Source of the DNA: Hyphomicrobiaceae bacterium
GTDB taxonomy: Bacteria > Pseudomonadota > Alphaproteobacteria > Rhizobiales > Methyloligellaceae
Reading direction: 5' to 3'
DNA: 64,000 nt
NCBI GenBank assembly: GCA_020637815.1
Contig: JACKJS010000002.1
Location: forward strand, 603,092 to 667,091
The first letter of the stretch is position 1. Each line of letters starts with the position of its first letter. Both the position numbers and the translations under genes were made by a program. The notes beneath the pieces are model-generated. The model made no database searches and was not told the origin of the DNA. It saw nothing but the letters and a program-made list of their open reading frames with translations. Below, one piece after another: positions 33,191-40,491 of this stretch.

Positions 33191-34651
33191 GTGCGGAAAG
33201 CCTTGGGAGTTTTGGTGCTCGTTCTGGGTGTCGCGGCACTTGGCTGGTACGGCGCCAAACACAACGCAAAGCGGATCGAGCGCACCGTGACCGATGGAGC
33301 CAGCGGCGCCGTCGCGGGCTCCGTGCATGGCGTCAAAACGTTTGTCTCGGGACGCGATATCGAGGTGAGCGGCGTGGCGGATAGCGCCGAAGAACGGGAC
33401 GACATTCTCGGCATTCTCGACACGGTGGTGGGGCGCCGGGTCGTTCGCGACAAGATGACGGTGCTCGCATCCGCCTCGCCTTACGTGTTTTCCGCGACGA
33501 AGTCGGCGAAAGGCACATCCGTTTCGGGCAATGTACCGACCGAGGAGGCACGGCAGGGAATTGCCGTTGTGCTGAACCACGATGCGTCGGCTCTCAAGCT
33601 TGCGTCCGGCGCGCCCGACGCGTGGACGATCGTGGCGCAGGAGGGGCTGAGCGCCTTGTCGAAGCTCGTTGAAGGCACGCTCACCCTATCCGACAAGACG
33701 GTCACGCTTTCCGGCGTGGCCAAGACGCCGGCCGATGTCGAGGCGGTGCTGGCGCAGTTGAAGGACGTGCCCGAGGGCTACACGATCAAGTCCTCAATCG
33801 ACACGCTGGACGACGGCAAGCCGTTGCGTCTCGATCTGACTTATTCGGCCTCCGATGGCGCGAGCGTTGACGGCAAGCTTCCCGAGGGACTGACGCTCGC
33901 CAAGATTGCCGCGGCGCTCGGCCTTGGGTCCGTGTCGGGGGACCCGGCCACGGCGACGTCGGGCGAGCCGGGGGGTGTCCTGGCATCGCTGCAGAAGTTC
34001 GCCGGCTGGCTGCCCGAGTTCGAAACGCTGACGGTTGAAACAGAAGGCGGTGGTTTCGGAAAGAGCTTCGCAGTGGATGGGCAGGCATCGCCAGGCGCGG
34101 ACCTCGAACTGTTGAAGAGCCAGCTTGCGGACTCGCTCGGCGACAAAGTCGCCGTAACCGTCGAGGCCGCCGGCGATTTGCCGCCAGAGGGCACAAGCCG
34201 TGTCAACGCCGCGACCGGCGAGACCGAGGTGATGACAGCGGGCTATTGGCTGCCGCAGATGAACTTCACGGCCGGATATGGCCAGTGCCGGGACCAGGCC
34301 AACGCACTCCTGGATAAGCGCGACGTCAACTTCGTCACCGGGTCCGCGCGGCTCAGCGCGCAGTCTCTGAGGGTCATCAACGCGATCACCGCGCTCGTCA
34401 TGAAATGCGTGCAGTCTGGCGGCCTGCATGTGGACGTCGGCGGACATACGGATAGCCAGGGAGATAGCGCCTTCAACAAGGACCTCAGCCAGAAGCGGGC
34501 CGATGCTGTGGTGAAGGCACTTCGCGAGCGCGGCATCCCGGAAGCGGCAATCACAGCGACCGGTTACGGCGATACGCAGCCTGTCGCCGGCAACGACACG
34601 GAAGAGGGGCGGGCGGCGAACCGGCGCGTCACACTCGCGTTCACGCAATAG
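33191..34651 (+). CDS. OmpA-family protein with BON-like repeats
   Basis: 486 residues from GTG 33191, preceded by GGGAGGT; the frame is open further upstream but lacks a start signal. One N-terminal membrane helix (LGVLVLVLGVAALGWYG). Residues about 45-330 hold repeated BON-like alpha/beta units (DIEVSGVADSAEERDDIL, KTVTLSGVAKTPADVEAVL). The C-terminal OmpA peptidoglycan-binding domain has VNFVTGSARLSAQSL and HVDVGGHTDSQGDSAFNKDLSQKRADAVV. It resembles the ArfA-type layout (BON plus OmpA) and is probably an inner-membrane-anchored periplasmic protein bound to the wall. The next gene follows after 32 bp. Confidence 0.82.
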   Translation: MRKALGVLVLVLGVAALGWYGAKHNAKRIERTVTDGASGAVAGSVHGVKTFVSGRDIEVSGVADSAEERDDILGILDTVVGRRVVRDKMTVLASASPYVFSATKSAKGTSVSGNVPTEEARQGIAVVLNHDASALKLASGAPDAWTIVAQEGLSALSKLVEGTLTLSDKTVTLSGVAKTPADVEAVLAQLKDVPEGYTIKSSIDTLDDGKPLRLDLTYSASDGASVDGKLPEGLTLAKIAAALGLGSVSGDPATATSGEPGGVLASLQKFAGWLPEFETLTVETEGGGFGKSFAVDGQASPGADLELLKSQLADSLGDKVAVTVEAAGDLPPEGTSRVNAATGETEVMTAGYWLPQMNFTAGYGQCRDQANALLDKRDVNFVTGSARLSAQSLRVINAITALVMKCVQSGGLHVDVGGHTDSQGDSAFNKDLSQKRADAVVKALRERGIPEAAITATGYGDTQPVAGNDTEEGRAANRRVTLAFTQ

Positions 34652-34683
34652 CCGGACCGGCAGACACGAAAGAGGGATTTCAG

Positions 34684-35358
34684 ATGTTCAAGAACTGGGG
34701 CTTCTTGCTCGGAGAGATGTGGGTCCTGCTCCTGCTGGCGGCGCTGGTCGGGTTGATCGCGGGCTGGCTGATCTGGGGCGGTCGCCGCAAGGTCGGCGTG
34801 GACGCGCGCGGCGCCGAGATCCGGCAATTGCGTGCCGACCTCGACAGCTGCAAGTCCGACTGCAAAGACAAGGACGACCTCATCGGACGTCTCGAAGCGC
34901 GGCTTCAAGGCCGTGGTGGCGGTCCCGCCGCCGCCGAGCCCGCGCAGGCCGCGAAGGCGGCGGCCGTTTCCACGCCCACCGCTCCTGCCAAGGTGGCCGA
35001 GACGGGCCCGGCTCCGGATTTCGACAAGGACGGGGTGGATGAGGGTGCCAACGAAGGCGTCAAGCCCATGACGCTGGAGGCCCCGCGGGGCGGCCAGGGC
35101 GACAACCTCAAGAAGATCAAGGGTGTAGGTCCGAAACTCGAGAAGCTCTGCAACCGGCTCGGCTTCTGGCATTTCGACCAGATCGCCGCATGGACTGACG
35201 ATGAGGTGGCTTGGGTCAATGCCAATCTCGAAGGCTTCAAGGGCCGGGTCACGCGTGACCATTGGGTCGAGCAAGCCAAGGTCCTGGCCGCGGGCGGCAA
35301 AACGGAATTCTCGGAGCGCGTCGAGGCGGGCGACGTCTACGACAAGGACAAGAGCTGA
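34684..35358 (+). CDS. Membrane-anchored helix-hairpin-helix protein
   Basis: 224 residues. N-terminal membrane helix (MWVLLLLAALVGLIAGWLIWG), a short coiled coil (EIRQLRADLDSCKSDCKDKDDLI), an Ala/Pro linker, and a C-terminal domain with a helix-hairpin-helix motif DNLKKIKGVGPKLEKLCNRLG and FDQIAAWTDDEVAWVNANL. That domain is shared with proteins annotated as NADH:ubiquinone oxidoreductase 41 kDa-like or predicted flap-endonuclease-like; it does not prove nuclease activity. Same strand and 32 bp from the OmpA-like gene, so the two are likely co-transcribed. Confidence 0.75.
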   Translation: MFKNWGFLLGEMWVLLLLAALVGLIAGWLIWGGRRKVGVDARGAEIRQLRADLDSCKSDCKDKDDLIGRLEARLQGRGGGPAAAEPAQAAKAAAVSTPTAPAKVAETGPAPDFDKDGVDEGANEGVKPMTLEAPRGGQGDNLKKIKGVGPKLEKLCNRLGFWHFDQIAAWTDDEVAWVNANLEGFKGRVTRDHWVEQAKVLAAGGKTEFSERVEAGDVYDKDKS

Positions 35359-35409
35359 GACATTTTCGCCGGCGTGACTTGACCGGCGGTCCGAGTCGTC
35401 CAAAACTCC

Positions 35410-35612
35410 GCGGGCCCATGGCTTCCGGGTGCGGCAGCGCATCCGGATGAAACGGGAATAGGTAGGGCAAAGAGGATGCCCGAAGCCTAGCCGCCCCCGC
35501 GACTGTATGCGGCGAGCTGCCTTCCACCGATGTCACTGGCCCGTTTGCCGCCTCGCGGCAGGGCTGGGAAGACGGAAGTCGGCCGCGACCCGCGAGCCAG
35601 GAGACCGGCCAA
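35410..35612 (+). promoter_or_regulatory. Cobalamin (AdoCbl) riboswitch
   Basis: Conserved blocks of the class occur in order: GGCTTCCGGGTGC and CCGGATGAAACGGGAA (35420-35458), CCCGCGACTGTATGCGGCGA around 35500, the CACTGG block near 35534, GGGAAGACGG near 35567, and the hallmark GACCCGCGAGCCAGGAGACC ending near 35606. A downstream hairpin GCCGTC/GACGGC (35636-35653) lies just before the GGAG ribosome-binding site at 35657-35660 and may be the expression platform. It controls the CbiM-like gene, so B12 would shut down cobalt uptake. Confidence 0.95.
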
Positions 35613-35667
35613 TCGGCACCTGGACCAACCCCCTCGCCGTCGGGTGAGACGGCAATGGAGTCATGAC

Positions 35668-36345
35668 ATGCATATTGAACCTGGACTTGTCGCCGACAGC
35701 AAAATTTGGCTGAGCTACGTGACGGCGGCAGGGGCCGGCGGCTACGGTCTCAAACTCGCTTGGCAGGACGTGAAGGAACGCGGCCCCGGCCCGCTGTTTT
35801 CCCGGGCCGCGGCGTCCGCCGCTCTGGTCTTCTGCTTCTTCGAGGTCTTCCCGCACTATCCGGTCGGCGTCTCGGAGGTCCATTTGATCTTCGGTTCGAC
35901 GCTTTTCCTGATCTTCGGTGCGGCGCCCGCAGCCATCGGCTTGGCCTTGGGCCTCCTGCTGCAAGGGCTGTTTTTCGCGCCATTCGATCTGCCGCAGTTC
36001 GGCATGAACGTGACGACGCTCCTGGTTCCGCTCTACGGCTTGAGCTATCTGGCTGGCAAGATCGTCGAGCCCGGCACGCCCTACGTGGATCTGAAATACC
36101 GCCAGGCGCTTGCGCTTTCGACGGCCTATCAGGCCGGGATCGTCGCCTGGGTGATGTTCTGGGCGTTTTACGGCCAGGGATTCACGGTCGAGACCATGCA
36201 GTCGGTCGCGACATTCGGCGCAGCCTATATGCTGGTCATCGTGGTCGAACCGTTGGCGGACCTTGCGGTTCTTGCGGGGGCCAAGACCATCGACGGCCTG
36301 AAGGGGAGCGTGCTGGTCGATCGGCGTCTTTACCACGCGGCCTAA
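35668..36345 (+). CDS. CbiM-like cobalt transporter permease component
   Basis: 225 residues from ATG 35668 with GGAG 7 bases upstream. It begins MHIEPGLV, the N-terminal Met-His metal-binding start of CbiM/NikM proteins, and has six or seven membrane helices (LVFCFFEVFPHYPVGVSEVHLIFGS; GLALGLLLQGLFFAPF). It is the substrate-specific permease for Co2+ (or Ni2+). No cbiN, cbiQ or cbiO follows, so it is a solitary S-component-like protein, which can work alone or with a shared energising module. The B12 riboswitch upstream supports cobalt as substrate. The frame runs back into the riboswitch, which is not coding. Confidence 0.9.
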   Translation: MHIEPGLVADSKIWLSYVTAAGAGGYGLKLAWQDVKERGPGPLFSRAAASAALVFCFFEVFPHYPVGVSEVHLIFGSTLFLIFGAAPAAIGLALGLLLQGLFFAPFDLPQFGMNVTTLLVPLYGLSYLAGKIVEPGTPYVDLKYRQALALSTAYQAGIVAWVMFWAFYGQGFTVETMQSVATFGAAYMLVIVVEPLADLAVLAGAKTIDGLKGSVLVDRRLYHAA

Positions 36346-36373
36346 AGTGCGGCGTATCAGGGGAAGAGCCTTC

Positions 36374-36405
36374 AAGGCGGCGCGGGTGTCCCGTGCCGCC
36401 TTCTT
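36374..36405 (+). terminator. Probable terminator after the CbiM-like gene
   Basis: AAGGCGGC-g-CGGG pairs with CCCG-t-GCCGCCTT around TGT (36374-36402), followed by TTCTT. It lies 29 bases after the stop codon. Confidence 0.7.
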
Positions 36406-36591
36406 CATGCGTGTGTGTGCCGGAAGGGCCCTGCGGGGCCGAGGCATCGGCGTTCCATCGGGAAGCTAGGGGGCGCCGCGGCAGGCAACACGGCTAATGA
36501 CCCGGCCAGGAGCCCATTCCCAGCCGGGCCGAAACGCCTTTGTTGTTAACTTCCCGTTCGGTTGAGCCCTAAAACGCTAGACCCGCATTTC

Positions 36592-36606
36592 TTAACAAGA
36601 TGTTAA
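36592..36606. promoter_or_regulatory. CtrA-type box TTAA-N7-TTAA
   Basis: TTAACAAGATGTTAA matches the full CtrA recognition pattern of alphaproteobacteria. It lies 18 bp beyond the 3' end of the META-domain gene, not at an evident promoter, so it may be fortuitous. Confidence 0.3.
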
Positions 36607-36624
36607 CGGCAGGCGTCCCGCCGT

Positions 36625-37050
36625 CTAGTCCGCGCCGCGCCGCACGAGTTCGGCAAGGATCTCGCCGTCGGCATCCTTGAGAATGAGCTTGCGGCGGCGC
36701 GCGTCCGCGCCACGGGTATCTTCCAGCATCGTCAGGAACTCCCTCTCGCGCGTCATCATCGGCGACGGGCAGGCGATCAGCGTATTGGCCAGAGGGCCGA
36801 TCCTCAGTTCGCCGTTCTTGAAGGAGTAGCGCCCGCGAAAGTGGTTGCAGCCCAGCATGCCGCCGACCTGGCCGTGGTCGCCAAAGCGGAGGTAGCGAGC
36901 GTGCTCATCGGTTTCGCCCGCGAAGCCCCATTCCGATCCGGCAAGGTTGTTGAGCGGTCCCGCGCCCGCCCCGCCGGCGGCCCAGGCCAAGACGAATAGC
37001 GCTATGAGGAGGCACAGTCCGCGGCGCAAGACTGGCGAGCTCGGTTGCAT
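36625..37050 (-). CDS. META-domain (HslJ-like) secreted protein
   Basis: 141 residues from ATG 37050 (the frame is open further upstream without a start signal). Signal peptide LCLLIALFVLAWAAGGAGA, then a META domain: LAGSEWGFAGE, RYLRFGDHGQVGGMLGCNHFRGRYSF, LRIGPLANTLIACPSPMMTREREFLTML. The motif GCNHFRGRY and the ACP Cys are typical of HslJ/META proteins. The domain is linked to heat or novobiocin resistance in E. coli; biochemical role unknown. Here it is a soluble periplasmic or anchored version with no operon partner. Confidence 0.85.
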   Translation of the reverse strand: MQPSSPVLRRGLCLLIALFVLAWAAGGAGAGPLNNLAGSEWGFAGETDEHARYLRFGDHGQVGGMLGCNHFRGRYSFKNGELRIGPLANTLIACPSPMMTREREFLTMLEDTRGADARRRKLILKDADGEILAELVRRGAD

Positions 37051-37293
37051 GGCACGGGTTCCCTGGAGCTTCCGGCGATAAGGACGCGGGCCCCTTTTAG
37101 GGCGCAACGGCGGCCGATGCCAGAGCTTCGGGACGGTGGCCCGACTTGGGAGGTCCGCGGCCGTTGCGCCGCGCTGCCGCGCGGCCGGAGACGGGCGGCG
37201 CACCTAGACGCTGGCGAACTTGAAACTGCGCGGACGTGAACGTCGGCGGGCTCGATTGCCGGGGAAAGGTGGGGGAGTCTCGGGTCTATGCAG

Positions 37294-37827
37294 CTACGTC
37301 TGGCGCCGGTAGTGCGCGATCATGAACTCATGCCAGGCGCCGTCCTCGCCGGGCGTCTTGGATCGAAGGGTGCGGTGGTCGTCGTTCACGAACTCGATGA
37401 TGTCTTGGTAGCGTGCGAGGGTGCCATCGCCCATGGCGCTCGGCCCTTCGGTATGGAGAGTCAGTATCCTGCCGGAGGGATCGAGGTTCCCCTCATAGGT
37501 CCAAAGGTGGGTCATCATCGAAGCGGCGAACGTGCCGACGAACTTTTGCTTCCGAGGATCGTAGCCGAGCGTCATGATGCTGATCATGGGTACGCCATCC
37601 GGCCCGTCGCAGCGTCCTTCGCCGATCGTCCAGAGGCCGCCGAGCGAGCGCACGCTCTCGATCGCGGTCGATGTCATGGTCGGTTGGCCGGGACCCATGG
37701 AGCATTCCATCTCGCAGGTCCAGTCGCCGACGAGCTTGTGGAGCCAGTCATGCTCTTTTTGCGGTTTGACTTTCGGGCGGGGTATGTCCCGGGTCTGCCC
37801 AGCGGAATTCGACTCGGTTGTCGTCAT
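37294..37827 (-). CDS. DUF1579 family protein
   Basis: 177 residues from ATG 37827 with GGAGC upstream. Family motifs: HDWLHKLVGDWTCEMECSMGPG near residue 26, ESVRSLGGLWTIGEG, MTLGYDPRKQKFVGTFAASMMTHLWTYEG and SDGRT-like end. A lipocalin-like beta barrel of unknown ligand. Last gene of the ArsR-led cassette, 59 bp after the preceding stop. DUF1579 proteins repeatedly occur with ArsR, SRPBCC and PhnB genes; no role is established. Confidence 0.85.
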   Translation of the reverse strand: MTTTESNSAGQTRDIPRPKVKPQKEHDWLHKLVGDWTCEMECSMGPGQPTMTSTAIESVRSLGGLWTIGEGRCDGPDGVPMISIMTLGYDPRKQKFVGTFAASMMTHLWTYEGNLDPSGRILTLHTEGPSAMGDGTLARYQDIIEFVNDDHRTLRSKTPGEDGAWHEFMIAHYRRQT

Positions 37828-37886
37828 GATTGCTCCCACTCGTTGGTGCCGGACTGGCCCGGCGCTTCGAATACGTCTCCCAGGCG

Positions 37887-38297
37887 CTATTCCGGCTTCA
37901 TGCAGTTGATCATCCACTGAGTGCCGAAACGGTCGACAAGGACCCCGAACTTGAAGGCCCAGAACGTCTCCATCATCGGCATGATTTCGCTTCCACCCTC
38001 GATGAGAGCCGCGAATACGCGGTCCGCCTCGGCGGGCTCGGGGATATTGAGCGTCACGGAGACGCCCTGCATGGGTTTGAAGCGATCGGGGGCGGCGTCC
38101 GAGGCCATGAGCAGGTCGTCGCCGATGGCGATGCGGGCATGGGCGATTTTGTCCGCGAGGTCCTCCGGAATCTCGTTCTCGCCGGGCATGTCGCCATAGG
38201 TCATCATGGCGACGATTTCCCCGCCAAGAACCGCTGCATAGGTCATCATGGCCTCTTTGCAGGTGCCGGGAAAATTCAGATACGGATTGAGTTTCAC
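37887..38297 (-). CDS. VOC/PhnB-like protein
   Basis: 136 residues from a GTG start (VKLNPYLNFPGTCKEAM). PhnB-type VOC fold: LNPYLNFPGTCKEAMMTYAAVLGGEI, HARIAIGDDLLMASDAAPD, and the C-terminal FGVLVDRFGTQWMINCMKP. Related to the 3-demethylubiquinone methyltransferase-like glyoxalase subgroup; the enzymatic activity is unknown. The GTG start overlaps the stop of the preceding gene by 4 bases (GTGA), so it is translationally coupled inside the cassette. Confidence 0.85.
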   Translation of the reverse strand: MKLNPYLNFPGTCKEAMMTYAAVLGGEIVAMMTYGDMPGENEIPEDLADKIAHARIAIGDDLLMASDAAPDRFKPMQGVSVTLNIPEPAEADRVFAALIEGGSEIMPMMETFWAFKFGVLVDRFGTQWMINCMKPE

Positions 38298-38797
38298 TGT
38301 ACTGTCCCTTCGAAAGCGCACTTCAGCGCGGCGACGTCGTATTTCGTCATCTGCATGAACGCATGCATGACGCGCTGAGAGGCCGCGCAATCCTTGTCCG
38401 TCAGCATCTCGTAGAGCACGACCGGCACGACCTGCCAGGACAGGCCGAACTTGTCCTTGAGCCAGCCGCATGGGCGTTCCTCGCCGCCAGCGGTGAGCTT
38501 CGCCCAATAGTAGTCGACTTCGTCCTGGTCCTTGCATTCAATCTGGAACGAGACGGCGTCGTCGAACGTGACGCGCGGTCCGCCGTTCATTGCGGTAAAT
38601 TTCTGTCCGTCCAGTTCGAACATGACGACCATGACCGAGCCTGCGGGTTTGCGGTGAATGTCATGACCTTCCTCGCCGTAGCGGCTGACATAGGCGATGC
38701 GCGAGTTGTTGAAGATGGAACAGTAGAATTTAGCGGCCTCCTCGGCTTCGCTGTCAAACCAGAGGCACGGAACGATCTTTGACGCCGCGATGGTCAT
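38294..38797 (-). CDS. VOC family protein (PhnB/3-demethylubiquinone methyltransferase-like)
   Basis: 167 residues. ASKIVPCLWFDSEAEEAAKFYCSIF at the N terminus, then FELDGQKFTAMNGGP, ECKDQDEVDYYWAKLTAGGEERPCGWLKDKFGLSWQVVP, the classic pattern of this VOC subgroup, with a C-terminal helix carrying a MQMTKYDVAALKCAFEG tail. Start overlaps the stop of the upstream VOC gene (ATGA). Same family as the next gene, so the cassette holds two PhnB-like paralogues. Confidence 0.87.
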   Translation of the reverse strand: MTIAASKIVPCLWFDSEAEEAAKFYCSIFNNSRIAYVSRYGEEGHDIHRKPAGSVMVVMFELDGQKFTAMNGGPRVTFDDAVSFQIECKDQDEVDYYWAKLTAGGEERPCGWLKDKFGLSWQVVPVVLYEMLTDKDCAASQRVMHAFMQMTKYDVAALKCAFEGTVQ

Positions 38798-39231
38798 TGG
38801 CCGGCCTCTCTCGCGGGCGTCATCCACCCGATACCGGCGCCGCCCGGCTCGCGCAGGAGCGCTATTCGTCCAACGCCGGGGACATCGAAGATCGGCCGCA
38901 TGAGCTGCGCGCCGCATCCTAGGGCCTTCTCGACGCGCGCATCGACGTCATCGACCGCGATATAGGAGAGCCAGCCCTCCGGCACGTCGGCGCATTGCAC
39001 TGGGTCGGCCGGAAAGATGCCTCCGGCCAATTGCCCCTCGGACTTGGCCGTCCAGTAGGTGCCGCCTTCCGGCATGGGCATGGGATCGAACGTCCAGCCG
39101 AGAGTATCGGCGTAGAACTTCCGGGCGCGTGCCTCGTCGTGGGTCACCAACTCGTTCCAGTAGAACATTCCGTGTGCCCAATGTTTCGCCGGGTTGCCGG
39201 AGCATTGCTCGGCGGTCGCTGTGTCACTCAT
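38794..39231 (-). CDS. VOC (glyoxalase/dioxygenase-fold) protein
   Basis: 145 residues. HGMFYWNELVTHDEARARKFYADTLGWTFDPM and FDVPGVGRIALLREPGGAGIGWMTP, a single VOC module pair of the glyoxalase/bleomycin-resistance type often annotated as a hydroxylase-like VOC protein. The metal ligands are not complete enough to predict an enzyme. Followed by a 4-base overlap with the PhnB-like gene, and 42 bp after the SRPBCC stop. Confidence 0.85.
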   Translation of the reverse strand: MSDTATAEQCSGNPAKHWAHGMFYWNELVTHDEARARKFYADTLGWTFDPMPMPEGGTYWTAKSEGQLAGGIFPADPVQCADVPEGWLSYIAVDDVDARVEKALGCGAQLMRPIFDVPGVGRIALLREPGGAGIGWMTPAREAGQ

Positions 39232-39273
39232 GAAACTCTCCTATCGAACTTTGGTTGCGGTCAGATTGTCGAT

Positions 39274-39720
39274 CTAAGCGAGATAGTGCTCGAGTTTGTC
39301 GAGGCTGCCGGACCAACCGGCGCGATGCCGGTCGCGCGCAGCCTCGTCGTAGAACTGCTCGTGGATCAAGGTGAGGATCGTTCCGTCGCCGTCCGGTTTG
39401 ACGAGAACGGTCACGAAGGATTCCCGCTCCGGCATCGTGCGCCACGCCCAGGTGAACGCGAGCTTCTCGCCTGGGATCACGTCGCGATAGACGCCGCCGA
39501 CATTGTGCTCCTCGCCGTCCTCGGTGAAGAAACAGACGGCGTAGCGGCCGCCGACGCGGACATCCGTCTCGGCATGACGGACTTCTCCGGAGTCCGGCCC
39601 AAACCATTTCAGGATTTTTTCGGGATCGGTCCAGGCGGCATAGACCTTTTCGGGTGAGGCTTTGAGACGCCGCTTGAGGGTGAGACTTGGCTTCGTCGAG
39701 ATGTCCGCGTCTGTGGGCAT
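39274..39720 (-). CDS. SRPBCC (AHSA1-like) domain protein
   Basis: 148 residues from ATG 39720, preceded by GGAGG at a 7-base spacing. START/Bet v1-like fold: LTLKRRLKASPEKVYAAWTDPEKILKWFG, VGGRYAVCF, FTWAWRT, GTILTLIHEQFYD, GWSGSLDKLEHYL. A hydrophobic-ligand or stress-related domain of unknown ligand that commonly accompanies ArsR regulators. Its first 37 codons overlap the end of arsR in another frame. Confidence 0.9.
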   Translation of the reverse strand: MPTDADISTKPSLTLKRRLKASPEKVYAAWTDPEKILKWFGPDSGEVRHAETDVRVGGRYAVCFFTEDGEEHNVGGVYRDVIPGEKLAFTWAWRTMPERESFVTVLVKPDGDGTILTLIHEQFYDEAARDRHRAGWSGSLDKLEHYLA

Positions 39721-40091
39721 GGGTCGTCCTCCATTAGCGTGCCGCCCTCCAGGAGAGCATCCTCCTCGACGAGGGCAGCCAGACGGTCGAGCCGCTCCGT
39801 CCAGAAGTGTTGATAGCGATCGAGCCATTCCATGGCGTGCGCCATGGGTTCGGCATTGAGCCGGCAGGTCACGGTGCGGCCGCTCTTGGACCGGGTGATG
39901 AGTCCCGCGTCCGAAAGCACCTTCAAATGCTTGAGGATCGCGGGCAGCGACATCGTGAACGGCTCGGCTAGCGCGCTTACGGGCATGCCTTCCTCGGCAT
40001 TCGGCTCGAGACGCGCCAGCAGCGCCCGCCGGGTCGGGTCGGCCAGCGCGGCGAAGGTGCGATCGAGTGCCTCGTCTGAATACTTAACCAT
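39609..40091 (-). CDS. ArsR-family transcriptional regulator
   Basis: 160 residues from ATG 40091. Winged helix: EALDRTFAALADPTRRALLARLEP near residue 6, and the recognition helix MSLPAILKHLKVLSDAGLI near residue 47. No CxC or other metal site is seen, matching the non-metal SdpR/PagR-like subgroup. After about residue 112 the sequence becomes Pro/Ser/Arg-rich and lies out of frame over the SRPBCC start, a 112-base overlap. A perfect inverted repeat overlaps its start codon, so autorepression is expected. Confidence 0.88.
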   Translation of the reverse strand: MVKYSDEALDRTFAALADPTRRALLARLEPNAEEGMPVSALAEPFTMSLPAILKHLKVLSDAGLITRSKSGRTVTCRLNAEPMAHAMEWLDRYQHFWTERLDRLAALVEEDALLEGGTLMEDDPCPQTRTSRRSQVSPSSGVSKPHPKRSMPPGPIPKKS

Positions 40092-40103
40092 TAGGTTAAG
40101 TAT
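40080..40103. promoter_or_regulatory. ArsR operator: 10-bp perfect inverted repeat across the arsR start codon
   Basis: ATACTTAACC (40080-40089) and GGTTAAGTAT (40094-40103) are exact reverse complements with the 4-base spacer ATTA. The arsR start codon is at 40089-40091, so a bound dimer would block initiation of the whole cassette. Palindromes of this size at an arsR-type start are typical autoregulatory sites. Confidence 0.8.
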
Positions 40104-40260
40104 AGGATCGCTTCTCCGGGCGGTCAACGGTCAAGGCTGGCTCCATTCGTCCAGCATGAGTTGACAGACGGGATTCGGCTTTTTATGGTCCGCCCCAATT
40201 CGCGGGCGGCCTTTTCCAAGGGCCGCCCTGACTATTTTCAGCCGAAACGGATGGCGTGAG

Positions 40261-40386
40261 ATGAAGATCAAGAATTCGCTGAAGGCCCTGGTGAAGCGCC
40301 ATCGGGACAACCGGGTGGTTCGCCGCCGTGGCCGGCTCTATGTGATCAACAAGACCAACCGCCGGTTCAAGGCGCGTCAGGGCTAG
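40261..40386 (+). CDS. rpmJ: 50S ribosomal protein L36 (41-aa form)
   Basis: 41 residues: starts MKIKNSLKALVKRHRDNRVV and ends NKTNRRFKARQG. This is the RpmJ form without zinc-binding cysteines, standard in Rhizobiales. It is short and very basic, as expected. It stands alone with a hairpin terminator downstream. Confidence 0.95.
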   Translation: MKIKNSLKALVKRHRDNRVVRRRGRLYVINKTNRRFKARQG

Positions 40387-40458
40387 CAGCTCCGCTCGGC
40401 CTTCCGGTCTTGCCCCGTCCCCATTGGAGACCGGGGATTCACACGATGAAATGTTTTG

Positions 40459-40487
40459 ACGGGGCCCCTCTGGGCCCCGTACCTTTT
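40459..40487 (+). terminator. Probable terminator after rpmJ
   Basis: ACGGGGCCC (40459-40467) and GGGCCCCGT (40472-40480) form a 9-bp perfect stem with loop CTCT, followed by ACCTTTT. It lies only 5 bases before the next start codon. Confidence 0.6.
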
Positions 40488-40491
40488 CCGG

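Noticed and set aside
35530..35667. Coding extension of the CbiM-like gene into the riboswitch
   Set aside because: The bases belong to conserved riboswitch blocks; the ATG at 35668 has a ribosome-binding site and begins with the family MHIE start.
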